Below are positions 24,143 through 37,700 of a DNA stretch of 64,000 nt, in pieces. The stretch lies in the NCBI GenBank assembly GCA_963971305.1, contig OZ020306.1:69413022-69477021 (forward strand). Reading direction: 5' to 3'. Under the pieces are notes generated by a model. The model ran no database searches. It saw nothing but the letters and a program-made list of their open reading frames with translations, and had not been told where the DNA came from. A program made the translations under genes and the position numbers. Origin of the DNA: Arcuatula senhousia (taxonomy: Eukaryota; Mollusca; Bivalvia; Mytilida; Mytilidae). How positions within the stretch are numbered: the stretch's first letter is position 1; every line of letters starts with the position of its first letter.

Positions 24143-24422
24143 ACCTACGTTTTAAATTGTCACCGACATATTTGTAGATTGTGTCCTGTACTACAAGCTA
24201 CACCTCATTATTTTCTATTTCATGATAGACATTTACCACCTTCATTTTAAGTTAAGCATAAAATTGCTTTACACCATAAAGTACTATACAATGAAGCTAC
24301 ATACCAAATATAAAGAGTGCCTCATGTCTTTTACATAGGGAGAATGAGTTGTTGTTTTGAAATTTAGATTCAAAATAATTTATGGGAGTTATGTTGAGTA
24401 CACTTATACCACATTTCATTAT

Positions 24423-24597
24423 CATACCCGTAGGCAGAATTTTTTTTAGGGGGGGTTCGATTTTCAAAATATTCCTTTTCTAATAGTGCTTAACCAAATT
24501 TCAGCTTGCTTTTACCTATATTTTTCTTTTTGGTCCAAGGGGGGGGGGGGTTCGCCCAAACCCCTCGAACCACCCCTCCCCCCTGGCTACGGGTATG
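24423..24597. mobile_element. Inverted-repeat element with CATACCCGTAG ends, copy 1
   Basis: The element is bounded by CATACCCGTAGGC and GGCTACGGGTATG and holds a run of G (about 24538-24550). Its interior (ATAGTGCTTAACCAAATTTC, then AGCTTG, then TACCTATATTTTTC) matches, as a reverse complement, the copy at 56868-57029. Non-coding. Confidence 0.6.
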
Positions 24598-24689
24598 ATC
24601 ATCTATATAGTGCCATTGTGTACCCCTGTATGTCATTATGCAATACTTTATAGGCGACAGAGGATTAAGTTTACCTCTTTGTTTAACAC

Positions 24690-24911
24690 TATAGGCGATG
24701 GAGTTGGGTTTAACGCCTTTTCGATGCACGAGAGTCACACAACGCAGGTGGGCAGTTTTATTGAAGCAGGAAACAACCAACCTTTGGCATGTTATCTGAC
24801 AAACCTAATCACATACAGTTGAGGAAATCCTGTTTTTGTAAGGTGATTGGCTAGTGTTCAACCGTGTGGTATTTAAACCAGCGCCTTAGCCCACTGGGCC
24901 ACCCAGGCAAT
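24690..24911 (-). mobile_element. tRNA-derived SINE, intergenic copy
   Basis: On the minus strand the head reads GCCTGGGTGGCCCAGTGGGC followed by TAAGGCGCTGGTTTAAATACC, with an A-box-like TGGCCCAGTGG. The body shares CCAAAGGTTG and CTGATTTCCT-type phrases with copies at 25861-26130, 29490-29756 and 50644-50911. The tail side is degraded near 24690. Confidence 0.6.
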
Positions 24912-25330
24912 GACGACAAAAACTAATTTCTTGGTGGTATATGTTTAATAAATGTAAAATTTTGGAATGTATATAAATTATTGTGCACTATTAAACATAC
25001 AACAAGTACAAAATGTATAAAAAAAATAACTGGATTTCTAAATGGGGAAAAAATATTCTAAACAATCAATGTCACATCCATAATTACTCTCTACTAAATT
25101 CTAAAACTAACAAAATTTATACAAACTTTTGATTATTCTTATAAAATAAATCTATGTATCAAAAATAACAAATGTAAAGAAAAACAAATGTTCAAGAGTA
25201 AATCATTCAAAATAAATGCTGAGCTGGTAAATGTAAATATAAATACATCTCGTAAAGAAACAGATATTATGCAAATCCAATATGCTGAGCAGGTTCACAT
25301 AAATGCATAGTAAAACAAATATTATGCATT

Positions 25331-25336
25331 TTTATT
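25331..25336 (-). promoter_or_regulatory. Candidate poly(A) signal for the Ig gene
   Basis: TTTATT on the plus strand is AATAAA on the minus strand, about 175 bases past the stop codon at 25511. It is the first canonical hexamer I see downstream of the stop. AT-rich sequence makes a chance match easy. Confidence 0.35.
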
Positions 25337-25510
25337 ATGTACAAAAATGTTGAGTAAATACAAATTATGCAAGCCGTATCCAATTGTTCACTTTCTGTTC
25401 AATTCTGCAAACGTTCTAGGATTTTTACATACAAATATACTAATTCATGATATGAAATATACAACAATGGATACATGAATTTTCATGTTCTAATTTAATT
25501 GTCCAATAAC

Positions 25511-25787
25511 TTATTCAGCCTCAAAATACATCTCTGGTCCGCTGATGATTTCCTCCCCCTTTGCTGAGCCCCTGACTGATCCTACGATTCTCTCCTCCAG
25601 GTAGATGCCGTCGTCACGTGCGAGCTCATCCTGGTATTTCCTGCTCCTCTTCTTCTTCTTCTTGTTGCGTCTCCTCATTTCTTCGTCATCGTACGTTGCC
25701 TCGACAACAGGCAGGTAATATGGGCGGGATGACTGAGTGACGTATTGTGAGGGCTGGGTAACGTATCCATAACTGCTATCATTACTT
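25511..25787 (-). CDS. Last coding exon: C-terminal cytoplasmic tail
   Basis: Acceptor TTTCTTTTCTTTAG lies at 25788; the exon enters in phase 2 and ends with TAA at 25511-25513. It encodes 91 residues starting SNDSSYGYVTQPSQYVTQSS. A strongly basic run RRRNKKKKKRSRKY is followed by acidic stretches and the end SGPEMYFEAE. Several tyrosines stand in contexts that could be phosphorylated and bind SH2 proteins (YGYV, QYVT, YLEE). The C-terminus is not a standard PDZ ligand. It joins the 51-base exon at 26940-26990 in frame. Confidence 0.85.
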
Positions 25788-28700
25788 CTAAAGAAAAGAA
25801 AAACTTTCAATATCAAGGCTGTAACTTACAAATGAAGAAAATGCTTTAAATGTTACATGTGTGCGTGTGTGTGTGTGTTGGTGTTAAATGCCCTTTATCC
25901 ACCCACCTGGGCCATGTAGGTCAGTCAGCTTTAATAGTGGAGGAAACCAGAGTATCCAGAGGAAACCAACAACCTTTGGCATGTAACTGACAAATCACAT
26001 AAAGTTGGGGAAATCCCTTTTTATGTTAAATACAAACCAGACTTGAACACCAGCTGAGAGGTGATCTGCTAGTGATTAATAGTGTGGTATTTAAACCAGG
26101 GCCTTATACCACTTAGCCACCTAGGCCCCCAATGTTACCTGTAAAATTACCAAGAAACAGATGAAAACACTGATGGGTTCTTAATTATTCAGTCCGGACT
26201 TAATCCATGAAATCAATGCCAATCTGAGGTAGCATTGGTACATGTGTAAAGAATAAAAAAAAAAAAGTTTGTAGGCAAACAATGTTAGGCAAAAACGATG
26301 TCTCCCCCCATTTCCCCCATAAAGTTCTAAGTTCGAAGGGCCATTACTCCCACAAAAATTTAAGGATCAAAATATCCTGGTCATATGCACTACATATGGT
26401 TTCCTTCCTATATTCCACATTTCATAGAATTCGGTTCAGTAGTTTCAGAGAAGTTGCGCTGACAAGATGATAAATGGAGATTTTAAGCAAGTTTCTAAGT
26501 TCAGAGGGCCATAACTCCCACAAAAATCTGCAATATGTCTCCTCACAAAAGTGGGGGGAGACAATGATTTTTTAAGATTGCTAACATCATTTGTGTAGGT
26601 GTAATGTTGAAGATTTTCAAAGGACAATTTTATACCAAAATAACCTTGTACCATATATATGTACATATGCAAAAATGTAACAGTGACTTCTCTTGTTTGA
26701 ATATGTATTTTTTTGCAAGATTTTAAACTTGCATGAACCCTCTGCCATAGTAAATTGTATAGCTTTTTATGTTCTTTCTCATTCTGTAACATAGAAGTTT
26801 ACATTTATTTGCCTGATAACTTACACATACGTAATCCTATGTGTTACTTCTCTAACAGATACCGCAGACCCCCCCCCCCCCCTCTGTATCAGTCCCTGTT
26901 TTAACACTCAAGTTTACATTTATTTGCCTGATAACTTACACATAAGTGATCCTAGGTGTTACTTCTCTAACAGATACCACTGAAGGCTCCCTGCAAAATA
27001 CAGAAAAATCAATGTATTAATTGCTATTCAATTGTTTTCGTGTTTTGTATTTTTGGGGTTTTTTTGTGCTGTTCTCTTTCGTGTTTAAAGGTTTTAGTCT
27101 TTGCCCTTTCAGACTTTTGATATTCAAATGACCCATGAGTTCCTCTCTATTTTATACTTGAAGGTAAAAAATTTTAGAAAATATTTTTCCCTAATATAGA
27201 AATATTTTATGGACATTGATGGATTAAATTCTTAAATAAAAAAAAGAAATTTAGTTTTTACTATTAAATTAAATTCCATTTTCTTTTCTTAAAAGAAAAC
27301 TAAACAAATCTCTACTCAATTTATTTAAATTCTTATTCGTCTACAACACGAACCTGATAACTGGTACAGTTTCAGTTTTATATTGTATAGGTTGGGCAAC
27401 AATCTCACGTTCAACATAGCGTTCCTTTTCAACACGCTTCTTTCTTCGGCAACATCCTACAGAAAAGAAAGAAAGGTCAATGTATCATTGATGCAGTTTC
27501 TGGTAATACATGTAGATACGGGAGCAAGTACCTTAGATGTCCCAATTATATAAACATTTAACAACCATTAATCCTAAAAAAGAACCAGATTCTCCAAATA
27601 TCAAATTTGGCCCAAAAAATCTTGTTTATTTGTATTTAAATTATATGCATCTTATGTGTATTTCAAACCCATTTATTTCAAGAGTCTAGAGAATATTTTT
27701 ATCAAGTCTTACAGTTCCCGACACCAATAACTTAGTGTTTCAAAAGTTAATAGAAAATAAAAAGATGTGGAATAAGTGTACACGACACAGCCCACAATTA
27801 AACGGCAATTTAGAAAAACCACAATGGACAACCGCCAGCAGCCTTCAACGAGGCCATTTGGCACTGCTCGCGGTTCTGCAATTGGCCCATGGTCTAAATA
27901 AGATGCATATAATTCAAATCCAGCCCTGAAATAGTCACAATTAAGCCAAGTTAGCACTTTTTAACTTACAAATTGTAGTTTCAAAATGTTACAATCATAA
28001 GAAGAATATTTTTCAATGATTTTTGCCAATTCTATATAAAAAAGCCTCAATAGCAAAACTAGTGAAGGTTCTTAGTATGCAAATAAACTGTTCTCCAGTA
28101 GAAAATCAAACAAGAAGTCCCCATAAAAGTGTTAAGTTTCATAAATCTTACTGTGTTGTGTAAATTTTGTTTGTATTCAAGATTCAAATACCCTTTAGAT
28201 GTTTCTTTTGTCTTTTGCATCCTTAGTATTATTTCATGACCTTGTACTGACCTTGAGCCACACAGCAGACGATGAGGATGACAATCAGCAGTATACCAAA
28301 CAGGATGGCGAGGATAATGGCAGCTATCTCTCCTCCTGTCAGTCCGGCCAACTTCAGGGTCTCACGAATCTCAGGGGCTGTAAAAGAATAGTTTTTGTAT
28401 TATCACTTTTACTGTTGATGCATTAAATGTTGTTAACTTGCTTTTGTTGTCTAATGGGATTTAGTCTGATATTCCATTGGTACCTCTTCAATTTTTAAAT
28501 ACATTAGAGCAGTCTTTTAATTATTTACATACATATATTGTTAGAGTTCGGGTTTGAAATTGCCCAAAAGATGTGATTATTTGGTATAACGGGGTAAAGA
28601 GGATTAGAAACACATTCATGCTAAAGCACGTTAAAAATAAAAATAATCTGATACTTCAAAAACCCACAATTACTGTGATTCCCATTGCAGATTTTTTAAA

Positions 28701-31700
28701 ACTGTCATTGCTTTATAATGCTTAGTATGCTTTATTGATTTACTTTGTAGCTCTTCATCAACTACATGTTGTATATAACCACACATGTACAGTTATAAAA
28801 AAAAAAAATTGTCCATGACAAAAATTTCTGTCAAACCTCACCAGGAGTAGCTGGGTCGGCCAAATCAACGGTAAATTCGATTTTTACCGACTGTCCAACT
28901 TCGTTATAAGCAATACATGTATACATTCCAATATCTGTGGTACTGTCCATATCCACAAGGTAGTTCTTTCCATTATAATTCAGGTTATGGCCATTATACT
29001 CCCACGACCAGTCCGTAGCCGATGGGTTGGCCTTTGTATCACAGCTAAGAGTCACTGGATTGTTGAGTCCTGGTCTGAAGATCGACTGAGAAACATCACT
29101 TATGGGAATATCTAAAAATAGAAGAAAAAAAATTGTTGTACAAAGTACATCGAAGTGGGAGTGAATGAAATTGTTTATTTTCTTGTGCTGTACAATGATG
29201 CATCTTTAAAGGGATCATCTCTAATCAACAGCATTTATGTCCATTTATATGCAAACTAAAACATCTGTCTTCTATTGAAGTAAAATTGTCGCCATGGCTA
29301 AAAATATTTTGTCAACAGTAAGTAGAATAGTTACCACAAGGTTTGCACTTTTGTTCATTAATATGAATTCAACATGTCATTAGATTCCCACTTTCTTGGA
29401 TGCCTGTCCCCCACAAAAAAACCCAAGAAAATTGGTATCCTTTGAAAAATAATGTAACCAAAGTAATTTACATGTAATTTTCCATTTAAGTGTGTATGTG
29501 TGTGTGTTGGTGTTTTATTCCCTTTCTCAACACACCTGGGCCATATAAGACGGCTAGTTTTATTGGTGGAAGAAACCAGAGTACTGGTAGAAAACAACTG
29601 ACCGTGGCAGGTAACTGACAAGAATATTCACATAAGTGGGAGAGTTATGTTTTTTTTTTATAAATTACAAGCTAGAGAGGTGAGAGGTTATCAGTTAGTG
29701 ATCTATAGTGTTGTATTTAAACCAAAATCTTAGACTACTTGGCCATCCAGGCCCCTAAAATTTCCATTTGTATTTCCATCTTAAACCAGATTCTCTCTTA
29801 CTTACATTTGACATCAACATCAACAGTAGCCTGTCGAGACCCAACAGTGTTAGTCGCTTCACATGTGTGTAGTCCATCATTCTTGGTGTACTTGGCATTG
29901 GTGATGGTCAGAATTGCTCCCTCGTGGATTTTCTGGTCCTTGTAGTACCACTCGTAAATAGGGGCGGGGTCACCATCGGCCTCACAGGTCAGGGTGTAGC
30001 CGCTACCCTCCTTAATGACCACTTGAGAGGGAGTTATCCTGATGTAGCCAGGGCGAGCTTAAATAAGAGGATATGCAACACTTGTTTTGCATTGGTGGAG
30101 AATAATAATAGAGGAATGTTTGGCTTCATAATAGTTTAAATCATGCTTTTTTTGCGTGACTGTCCTAAGCCAATTGAATTTGTAAAAGCTTATGAACTTG
30201 TGATTGTAAGTTGAATGTTCTTAATCAAGATTGAGAAAAGTTTATGAATTAAGAAATTGGTTTGGAATCCATATGTTTGACTATCTGCTAGAAAACAAGC
30301 TAACACTTTAAATTTAACATTTGCTTACCATTGGTATCAACATTCAAGGTGACATAGTTAGAATCTCCACGTCCAATGATGTTGGTAGCGGAACATCTAT
30401 ACGATCCTTCGTCATCTTTACCAAGGTTATAAATGGTCAAACTTGGGCTGTTCAAATTGCCTCCCTGATATTTGGTACCATCGATAGCGATAACCTTTGT
30501 GTTGCCCGAGTTGGTACCCTCAACCGGATTAAACTTGGTCCAGATAACAGATGTAGCTGCCGGATTGGATCGATACGAACAGGGGATGTTGACTGACGAT
30601 CTGCCAACTCCATCAAATGATGAGAGGGTATCCGAGATGGTTACGACTGGTTTGTCTGAAAATAAAATTAGAAGAGGTTGAAGAAAATAATACCTTGTTT
30701 TTGTTTATAGAGGATTGAATTATATATTGTGAATAAATAATCACCCAAATTAAATTCCAATTAACACATATTTTCCATTCTGATTATTGAGAAGCTTCAT
30801 CTTGCTTAAGAGCCTGTTCATGAGAAAACCATGCAAAAATGGAAATCTTGTCCAGTAGCAAGGTTTTTAATTATGTAAAAGGTATATTGCAACTGAAAGA
30901 CCATCCTATAAGACTTATTCAGGCAAATCTATTTTTTCGAAAAATTCAAGATGGCCGCCCTACAGGCCTCAATAGATATATATAGCTTTCATCTGATTCA
31001 TCGCTTATTTCAATCAAATTTTATTTGAAAATTTGACATTTTTATTGTGATTTTTTCAGTCTATGAAGAAGGAATTAGAATTGTATCAATGTTTTTTGAA
31101 AAAGTCATGTTTGGTCTTTCAAATACAGTGCAATTTTCGTAATTCATAATTTTGGTTTCTCTGGTACCTTTAGGTAGGACTTTGGCAGTATTCCAGACTG
31201 TTCAAAAATGCTGAAATTTGTTATTTTTAAGGGCACTTATTGTCCAAGGTAACGCTTTTTTATCCTTATCTTTGAGTAATTTCAAAACAATAACATATCA
31301 AGACAAACTTATCAAAAAGCCAAGCTGGGATTTTACATTTTGACTTAGCCACAGCCCCGGAGAACAATGACATGTTTTTATAATTCTTCATAAAATCTAC
31401 TTTTTGGAGGGTTCAGTTTAAAACTCTGAATGTGTTTGCTATGAAACAAAATACATTTAGAACATTTGATACAACAGATGATCACAATACAAGTACCATT
31501 TAAGGGTCAAGAAAGACATATACTTGGGGATTAAGGGTGAAAGATGGGAATATCTTGTGTATTTTGATGTAATGTACAGAAATGGCCAACTTTAGGGGAC
31601 TATTTTTCATGAATGAAGGGCTGGACTATTAATATGGAATATCTTTCCAAAAGACTGTTATATGGTCTGTACAAAAACATATTTGTAACTTTGCTTTAGG

Positions 31701-34700
31701 TCATCCCTTACATGTTACAGCATTACAAAAATGGAGATTTGGCCATTTTACCACATGGCTAAAATGGGCTTCGGGGGCCTTATAGTGGCATCTTTTTGAA
31801 ATAATTAAAAGATGTACAGTACAGCAGACTTTATAGGCCAAATGTATATAACTTGTTCTATATAAACAAATAATATTGTAGAAATCAAACAAAAGAGCAC
31901 TTTTTACTTGGTGGTCTGATATAGCCCCCAGAGCCTTTTTACAAAAAAGTCTCTAGCCACGTGCACCTTAAAAAGTCAGACCTAAATGTGAAAAAAAAAT
32001 GTGAACCAGGAAAATTGTTTTATTTGTAAAATTCGACCATTTTCTGCACAATAAAACATTTTGTATGGTGGATCCCGACCAAAAAAAATGTTAGTTTTTG
32101 CTTGAGGACAAGGGACTATTTCGCCAAATGGCCCTGGGAGCCATATTGGACCACCAAGTTGAAAGTGCTCTTTTGTTTGATTTCTACAATATTATTTGTT
32201 TATATAGAACAAGTTATATACATTTGGCCTATAAAGTCTGCTGTGCTGTACATCTTTTAATTATTTCAAAAAGATGCCACTATAAGGCCCCCGAAGCCCA
32301 TTTTAGCCATGTGCTAAAATGGCCAAATCTCCATTTTTGTAATGCTGTAACATGTAAGGGATGACCGAAAGCAAAGTTACAAATATGTTTTTGTGTAGAC
32401 CATATAACAGTCTTTTGGAAAGATATTCCATATTAATAGTCCAACCCTTCATTCATGAAAAATAGTCCCCTAAAGTTGGCCATTTCTGTACATTTCATCA
32501 AAATACACAAGATATTCCCATCTTTCACCCTTAATCCCCAAGTATATGTCTTTCTCTACCCTTAAATGGTACTTGTATTGTGATCATCTGTTGTATCAAA
32601 TGTTCTAAATGTATTTTGTTTCATAGCAAACACATTCACAGTTTGAAACTGAATCCTCCAAAAAGTAGGTTTTATAGAGAATTATCAAAACATGTCATTG
32701 TTCTCCAGGGCTGTGGCTAAGTCAAAATGTAAAATCCCAGCTTGACTTTTTGATAAGTTTGTCTTGATATGTTATTGTTTTTGAATTTCTAAAAGATAAG
32801 GATAAAAAAGCGTTACCTTTGGACAATAAGTGCCCTTAAAAATAACAAATTTCAGCATTTTTGAGCAGTCTGGAATACTGCCCAAGTCCTACCTAAAGGT
32901 ACCAGAGGAACTAAAATTATGAATTACGAAAATTGCACTGTATTTAAAAGACAAAAAATCACTATTTCAAAAAATATTGTTACAATTGTCATTCAATATA
33001 CGTAAACTAAAAAAAAATCACAATGAAAATGTCTTATTTTCATAAAAAAAAATATTGAAATCACTGAAAAATCAGATGAATGCTATATACATTGTATAGC
33101 TATTAAGGCCTGTAGGGCGGCCATCTTTGATTTTTCGAAGGAAAAAATTTGCCTGAATAAGTCTTATAGGATGGTCTTTCAGTTGCAATATACCTTTTAC
33201 AAAAATGAAAACATTGCTATTGGATGATTTTGCATGGTTTTCTCATGAACAGGCTCTTAAAATAAATGTGCCTCAATGAAATGTGCAAAGGATTATAAGA
33301 GTTATTTGCCTTCTTTGTTCTATACCCCTTTAATAAACCGTTCATCATCTTACATTGAACATCAACAATGGTGCTAGCTTCCATAGATCCATAGTTATTC
33401 GAAGCTCGGCAGGTGTAAGTTCCAGCGGCACTCTGTGGAGCATTCCTGATCTCCATGGTCTTTCCAGTGAACAGGATAACATTGTTGGCATTATTAGAGT
33501 CTCCCTTGTACCAGGAATATGTTGGCTCTGGGGAGGCGATGGCTAGACAGGTGGCAGTGACGGTCTGTCCTTCCTCGACCATGATCTTTGTGGGGTTAAC
33601 TGAAATCTGACTTGGTGGATCTGAAAATTAAGGCAAAAATTATAATACTACAAGCATCTTAAATACTCAAGAAAAAAGATAAAATAACACAAAGAAATTG
33701 AAGAAATTGAGAAATTGGGGTCTGCAATGGTCCTGACTTGATACAGATTTTTCAAAAGTAAGAAAGAACAGTTTTGTCAGTTTATGTTAATTCTTTTAAG
33801 TAAAACTTTTTTTAGAGTTCTCGGCAAAATTCTTTGTCAAATTGCATTGTTAGACATTTTTTTTATCAAAATTTTAACTTTTTTTAACTTTGTTCCAACT
33901 TAAAACTAAAATCACATTCAACCGTAAGTTTAAGATAAAACTAAGAAGTTTAAGACACTTACCTCCAGTGATATCTAGATAGACCTGGTTACTGGATCCT
34001 GTCCCGACCTCATTTCTAGCCTGACAGATGTAGTTTCCTTCGTCGTCTTGTTCGACAGGGTTGATGACGAGGGATGGACTTTGAACGGTACCGCCAGAGA
34101 GACGATTGTTGTTGACAATGTCGATTGGGGTGGGTTGGTTGTTAATGAACTTGGCCCATGTGACATCAATGGCATCAGGGTTGGAAATGACGGTACATTG
34201 GATGGTTACAGTACTGCCCACTCGTGTTGATTGGACGGTAGTGGCTGAGACAGTTGGTACATCTAAATATAGAATGAGTTTTATATACAAGTAAAATTAT
34301 TTCCCTTTTTATTCAAATAAGAACAGAATTCCTGAGTCCTCAGCTGAGGACGAAAAATTCTATGTTAGTTCAACACAAAGTAGATTGGCAAAAGACCTGA
34401 AAACACTTCTTACAATATGAGACCCTACCTGAAGATGCATACCTAGTTTTGAAAGCCTATAAAAAGCAGACAAAATATCTGTTACAAAAATGTGTAACGA
34501 ACAGATGTTTTACATTTCTAAGTCCCCGCTCCACTTGCAATGGGGAACAAAAATTCTATTACTGGAAAAAAAAAACATCATTCTACAAATTTAATGACAT
34601 AACTTTAAGTGAAATGACTTATTATTTATTATAGAGCTTAAACTTACTTCCGACAACATCTAAGAAAGCTTGTGAGCTCTGTCCGGTGCCAACAATGTTA

Positions 34701-37700
34701 GTAGCATGGCAGATGTATGTTCCCTGGTCAGTTTCATCAGCACTATAAATAATCAATGAAGGGGAGGCAACTGTAGATCCACCAAACTTGGTAGAACTGG
34801 ATCCAGTGGTATCAATGGTCTCCTCTGGGTTAGAACCAATCTGTCGGGTCCAGTAAACAGTAGTATGGGTGGGGCTAGCTATGACGGAGCAGTCGATGGT
34901 TATAGTGTTACCAATGTTGATGGGGTAGGTTGTCTGGCTGATTCTGACTTGTGGAATATCTGAAAGAAACAATTTTCATCATGATTTTTGGTGTTATTTC
35001 ATTTCCTTTCATTTGTTATACATGTACTTTTATTAGCTTTTTCAATGCTTTGATTTTACTTTCTCAATGAAAATCAAGTGTTTGAAAACTTGTATTACTA
35101 AATTCCTATTTCTTTCTGAAAAATTGTACAACCTAAACCTAAAGTTAAAAAAAACATTCTTATACAAACTAATAAATAAAACTTAAACTAAATACCAAGG
35201 CAAAAAAAAATAAAAAAGGAATGTGTCCATGGGACACGGATGCCCCCGCTAGGCCCCAAACAGGAAGTAGATGTCTGACAGACATGAAAGTCGCTTAGGA
35301 CATACAGTTTGTCATACTGAACCATCCTACCAAGTTTCAAATCATTCTCATGTATGGTTCCTGAGAAAATCTTGACGGAAATTTTCAAGTCATGTTCACA
35401 TATTTTCCGATTGGCCTAAGTCCCAAACAGGAAGTATATGTCCGACAGGTCTCAAAATCGCTTAGGACGTACTGTTTATCATACTGAACCATCCTACCAA
35501 GTTTCAAGTCATTCTCATGTAGGGTTGCTGAGAAAAGCTTGACGGAAATTTTCATAGTCATGTTCACATATTTTCACATGGCCTAAGTCCCAAACAGGAA
35601 GTAGATGTCCGACAGGTCTCAAAATCGTCATACTGAACCATCCTACCAAGTTTCAAATCATTCTCATGTATGGTTCCTGAGAAAATCTTGACGGAAATTT
35701 TCAAGTCATGTTCACATATTTTCCGATTGGCCTAAGTCCCAAACAGGAAGTATATGTCCGACAGGTCTCAAAATCGCTTAGGACGTACTGTTTATCATAC
35801 TGAACCATCCTACCAAGTTTCAAGTCATTCTCATGTAGGGTTGCTGAGAAAAGCTTGACGGAAATTTTCATAGTCATGTTCACATATTTTCACATGGCCT
35901 AAGTCCCAAACAGGAAGTAGATGTCTGACAGGTCTCAAAATCGCTTAGGACGTACTGTTTGTCATACTGAACCATCCTGCCAAGTTTCAAGTCATTCTCA
36001 TGTACGGTTGCTGAGAAAAGCTTGACGGAAATTCGTACGGACGGACGTACGGGACGTACAGACGTACGGACGGACATGAGTAAAACTTAATGCCCCCCGA
36101 CATGTCGTCGCGGGGGCATAAAAAAATTATTACATGTAACACTTGACGAACCAAGAAACTTACTTCCAACAACATTCAGAGGTGAAGCATTACTCCTTCC
36201 AGTACCCACAGAGTTAGCGGCAAAACAGACATAGTTAGCAACATCACCAGTTCCAAGATTCTTGATTGTCAAATCAGGGTCTGTAACAGTTGAGCCAGAG
36301 TACTTGTCAGTATTGGTCAAGTCGATGGTGACAGAATTAGCCCCAGCAACGGTCTTCTGCCAGTAAACGGAAGTGTAGGTCGGGTTCGAGGAGATGATAC
36401 AGCCGAGGGTGATGGCCTCGCCGTAGTTTCCTGTGAAGGAGGTCTTGGATAGGGTTACACTGGGTACACCTAAAAAGTAAAAAATTGTAACGTGTATAAA
36501 ATAACACATCCAGTTAATTTTTTGGAGAAACTCCCATTCGTTAAAGTAAAAATGTGGAAATTTTCATACAAACTTTGCATTATTTCAATTTCATACTTTA
36601 TTCTTCATCAAAATGAACAAATTAATACATTCTGTAAAAAATAAAGATTTCCAAATTATTTTCCTCAATTGAAATATTAAACCTGGCTTGTTGCAAGTCA
36701 ATGATCAGGTCTACAAATACAGTTAATAAAATTACAGCACTTCAGTTCAAGGCAGAATTTTTTCTATTAATTACATTGCTTTTCATCAATGCCTTTTATA
36801 GTTTAATTTTTCACACAGATATACATTTAGCAGTATAAAAACCACAGTAACAACTTACTCCCTGCAACAGCTACGACAACTTGTGTACTCTGTCCCGTGC
36901 CGACACTGTTGGTGGCGTGGCAGACGTACGTTCCCTGGTCAGAGAATGCAGCATTGTTGATGATCAGTGATGGGCTGTTTACGCTTGATCCATCATACTT
37001 TCCATTGCTATTTCCAACGACGATGTTGGTGGTGGCGCCACCTACAATTTTCTTCCATTGGACAATGGTGTGGAGAGGATCTGCCGTTACAGTACATCTG
37101 ATCGTGACTGATCCACCAATATTTACGGAATAGGCAAGCTGAGGAGCAGTGACAATAGGAATATCTGAAAATTAAAATCGTCAGTTATGTTGTACATATA
37201 ATTTCTATTGTACAATTAAATAAATGTGGGGCATGTATTGCTAAAATAATCTATGCAAAGTACTTTTTCAAAGCATTTATTGATATGGGATAAAAAATGA
37301 AAACTTAAAGACTGAAGATTAATGGAAAAATTCTTTGAATTATCCCCCTTTGGTTGAAGATCGATCAACATCATTTCTTTACAATTAGCTTTTTTGTGTT
37401 TTGGATTAATAGATAATACAAAGTATAAATGCTTGTAATAAAATGTAAAAAAACACATTAAATTGACTGAGTAATCAATGAAGCAGTAGAAATTTAAAAA
37501 TCTTTAGTAATTAAAAGAAAAAGATTTCCAAACTTACTTCCAACAACATCAAGAGTTGTAGCCGAGCTGATTCCAGTGCCAATGTTGTTAGTAACTTTAC
37601 AGATGTAGCTAGCCTGGTCAGCTTCCTCTGCGTTGTTCACAATGAGAGATGGAGACTGGGTGGTCGAGCCCTGGTATTTATTACTGCTGCCACTGACAGT

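Larger units (their letters stand above)
26795..27020. repeat. 115-bp tandem duplication containing a small exon
   Basis: The segment from AAGTTTACATTTATTTGCCT at 26795 is repeated at 26910, a period of 115 bp. Both copies include the coding part and the donor of a 51-base cytoplasmic exon. The copies differ mainly at the acceptor side, where the left copy has a run of 14 C. Confidence 0.75.

Noticed and set aside
31701..32364. Two near-identical peptides on opposite strands that look like a conserved small protein
   Set aside because: They are the same stretch of the two inverted arms of the foldback element; no start context, splice sites or known domain.
35385..35883. Two identical 60-residue open frames
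   Set aside because: They come from a 316-bp repeat inside the pearl-like element; no protein features.
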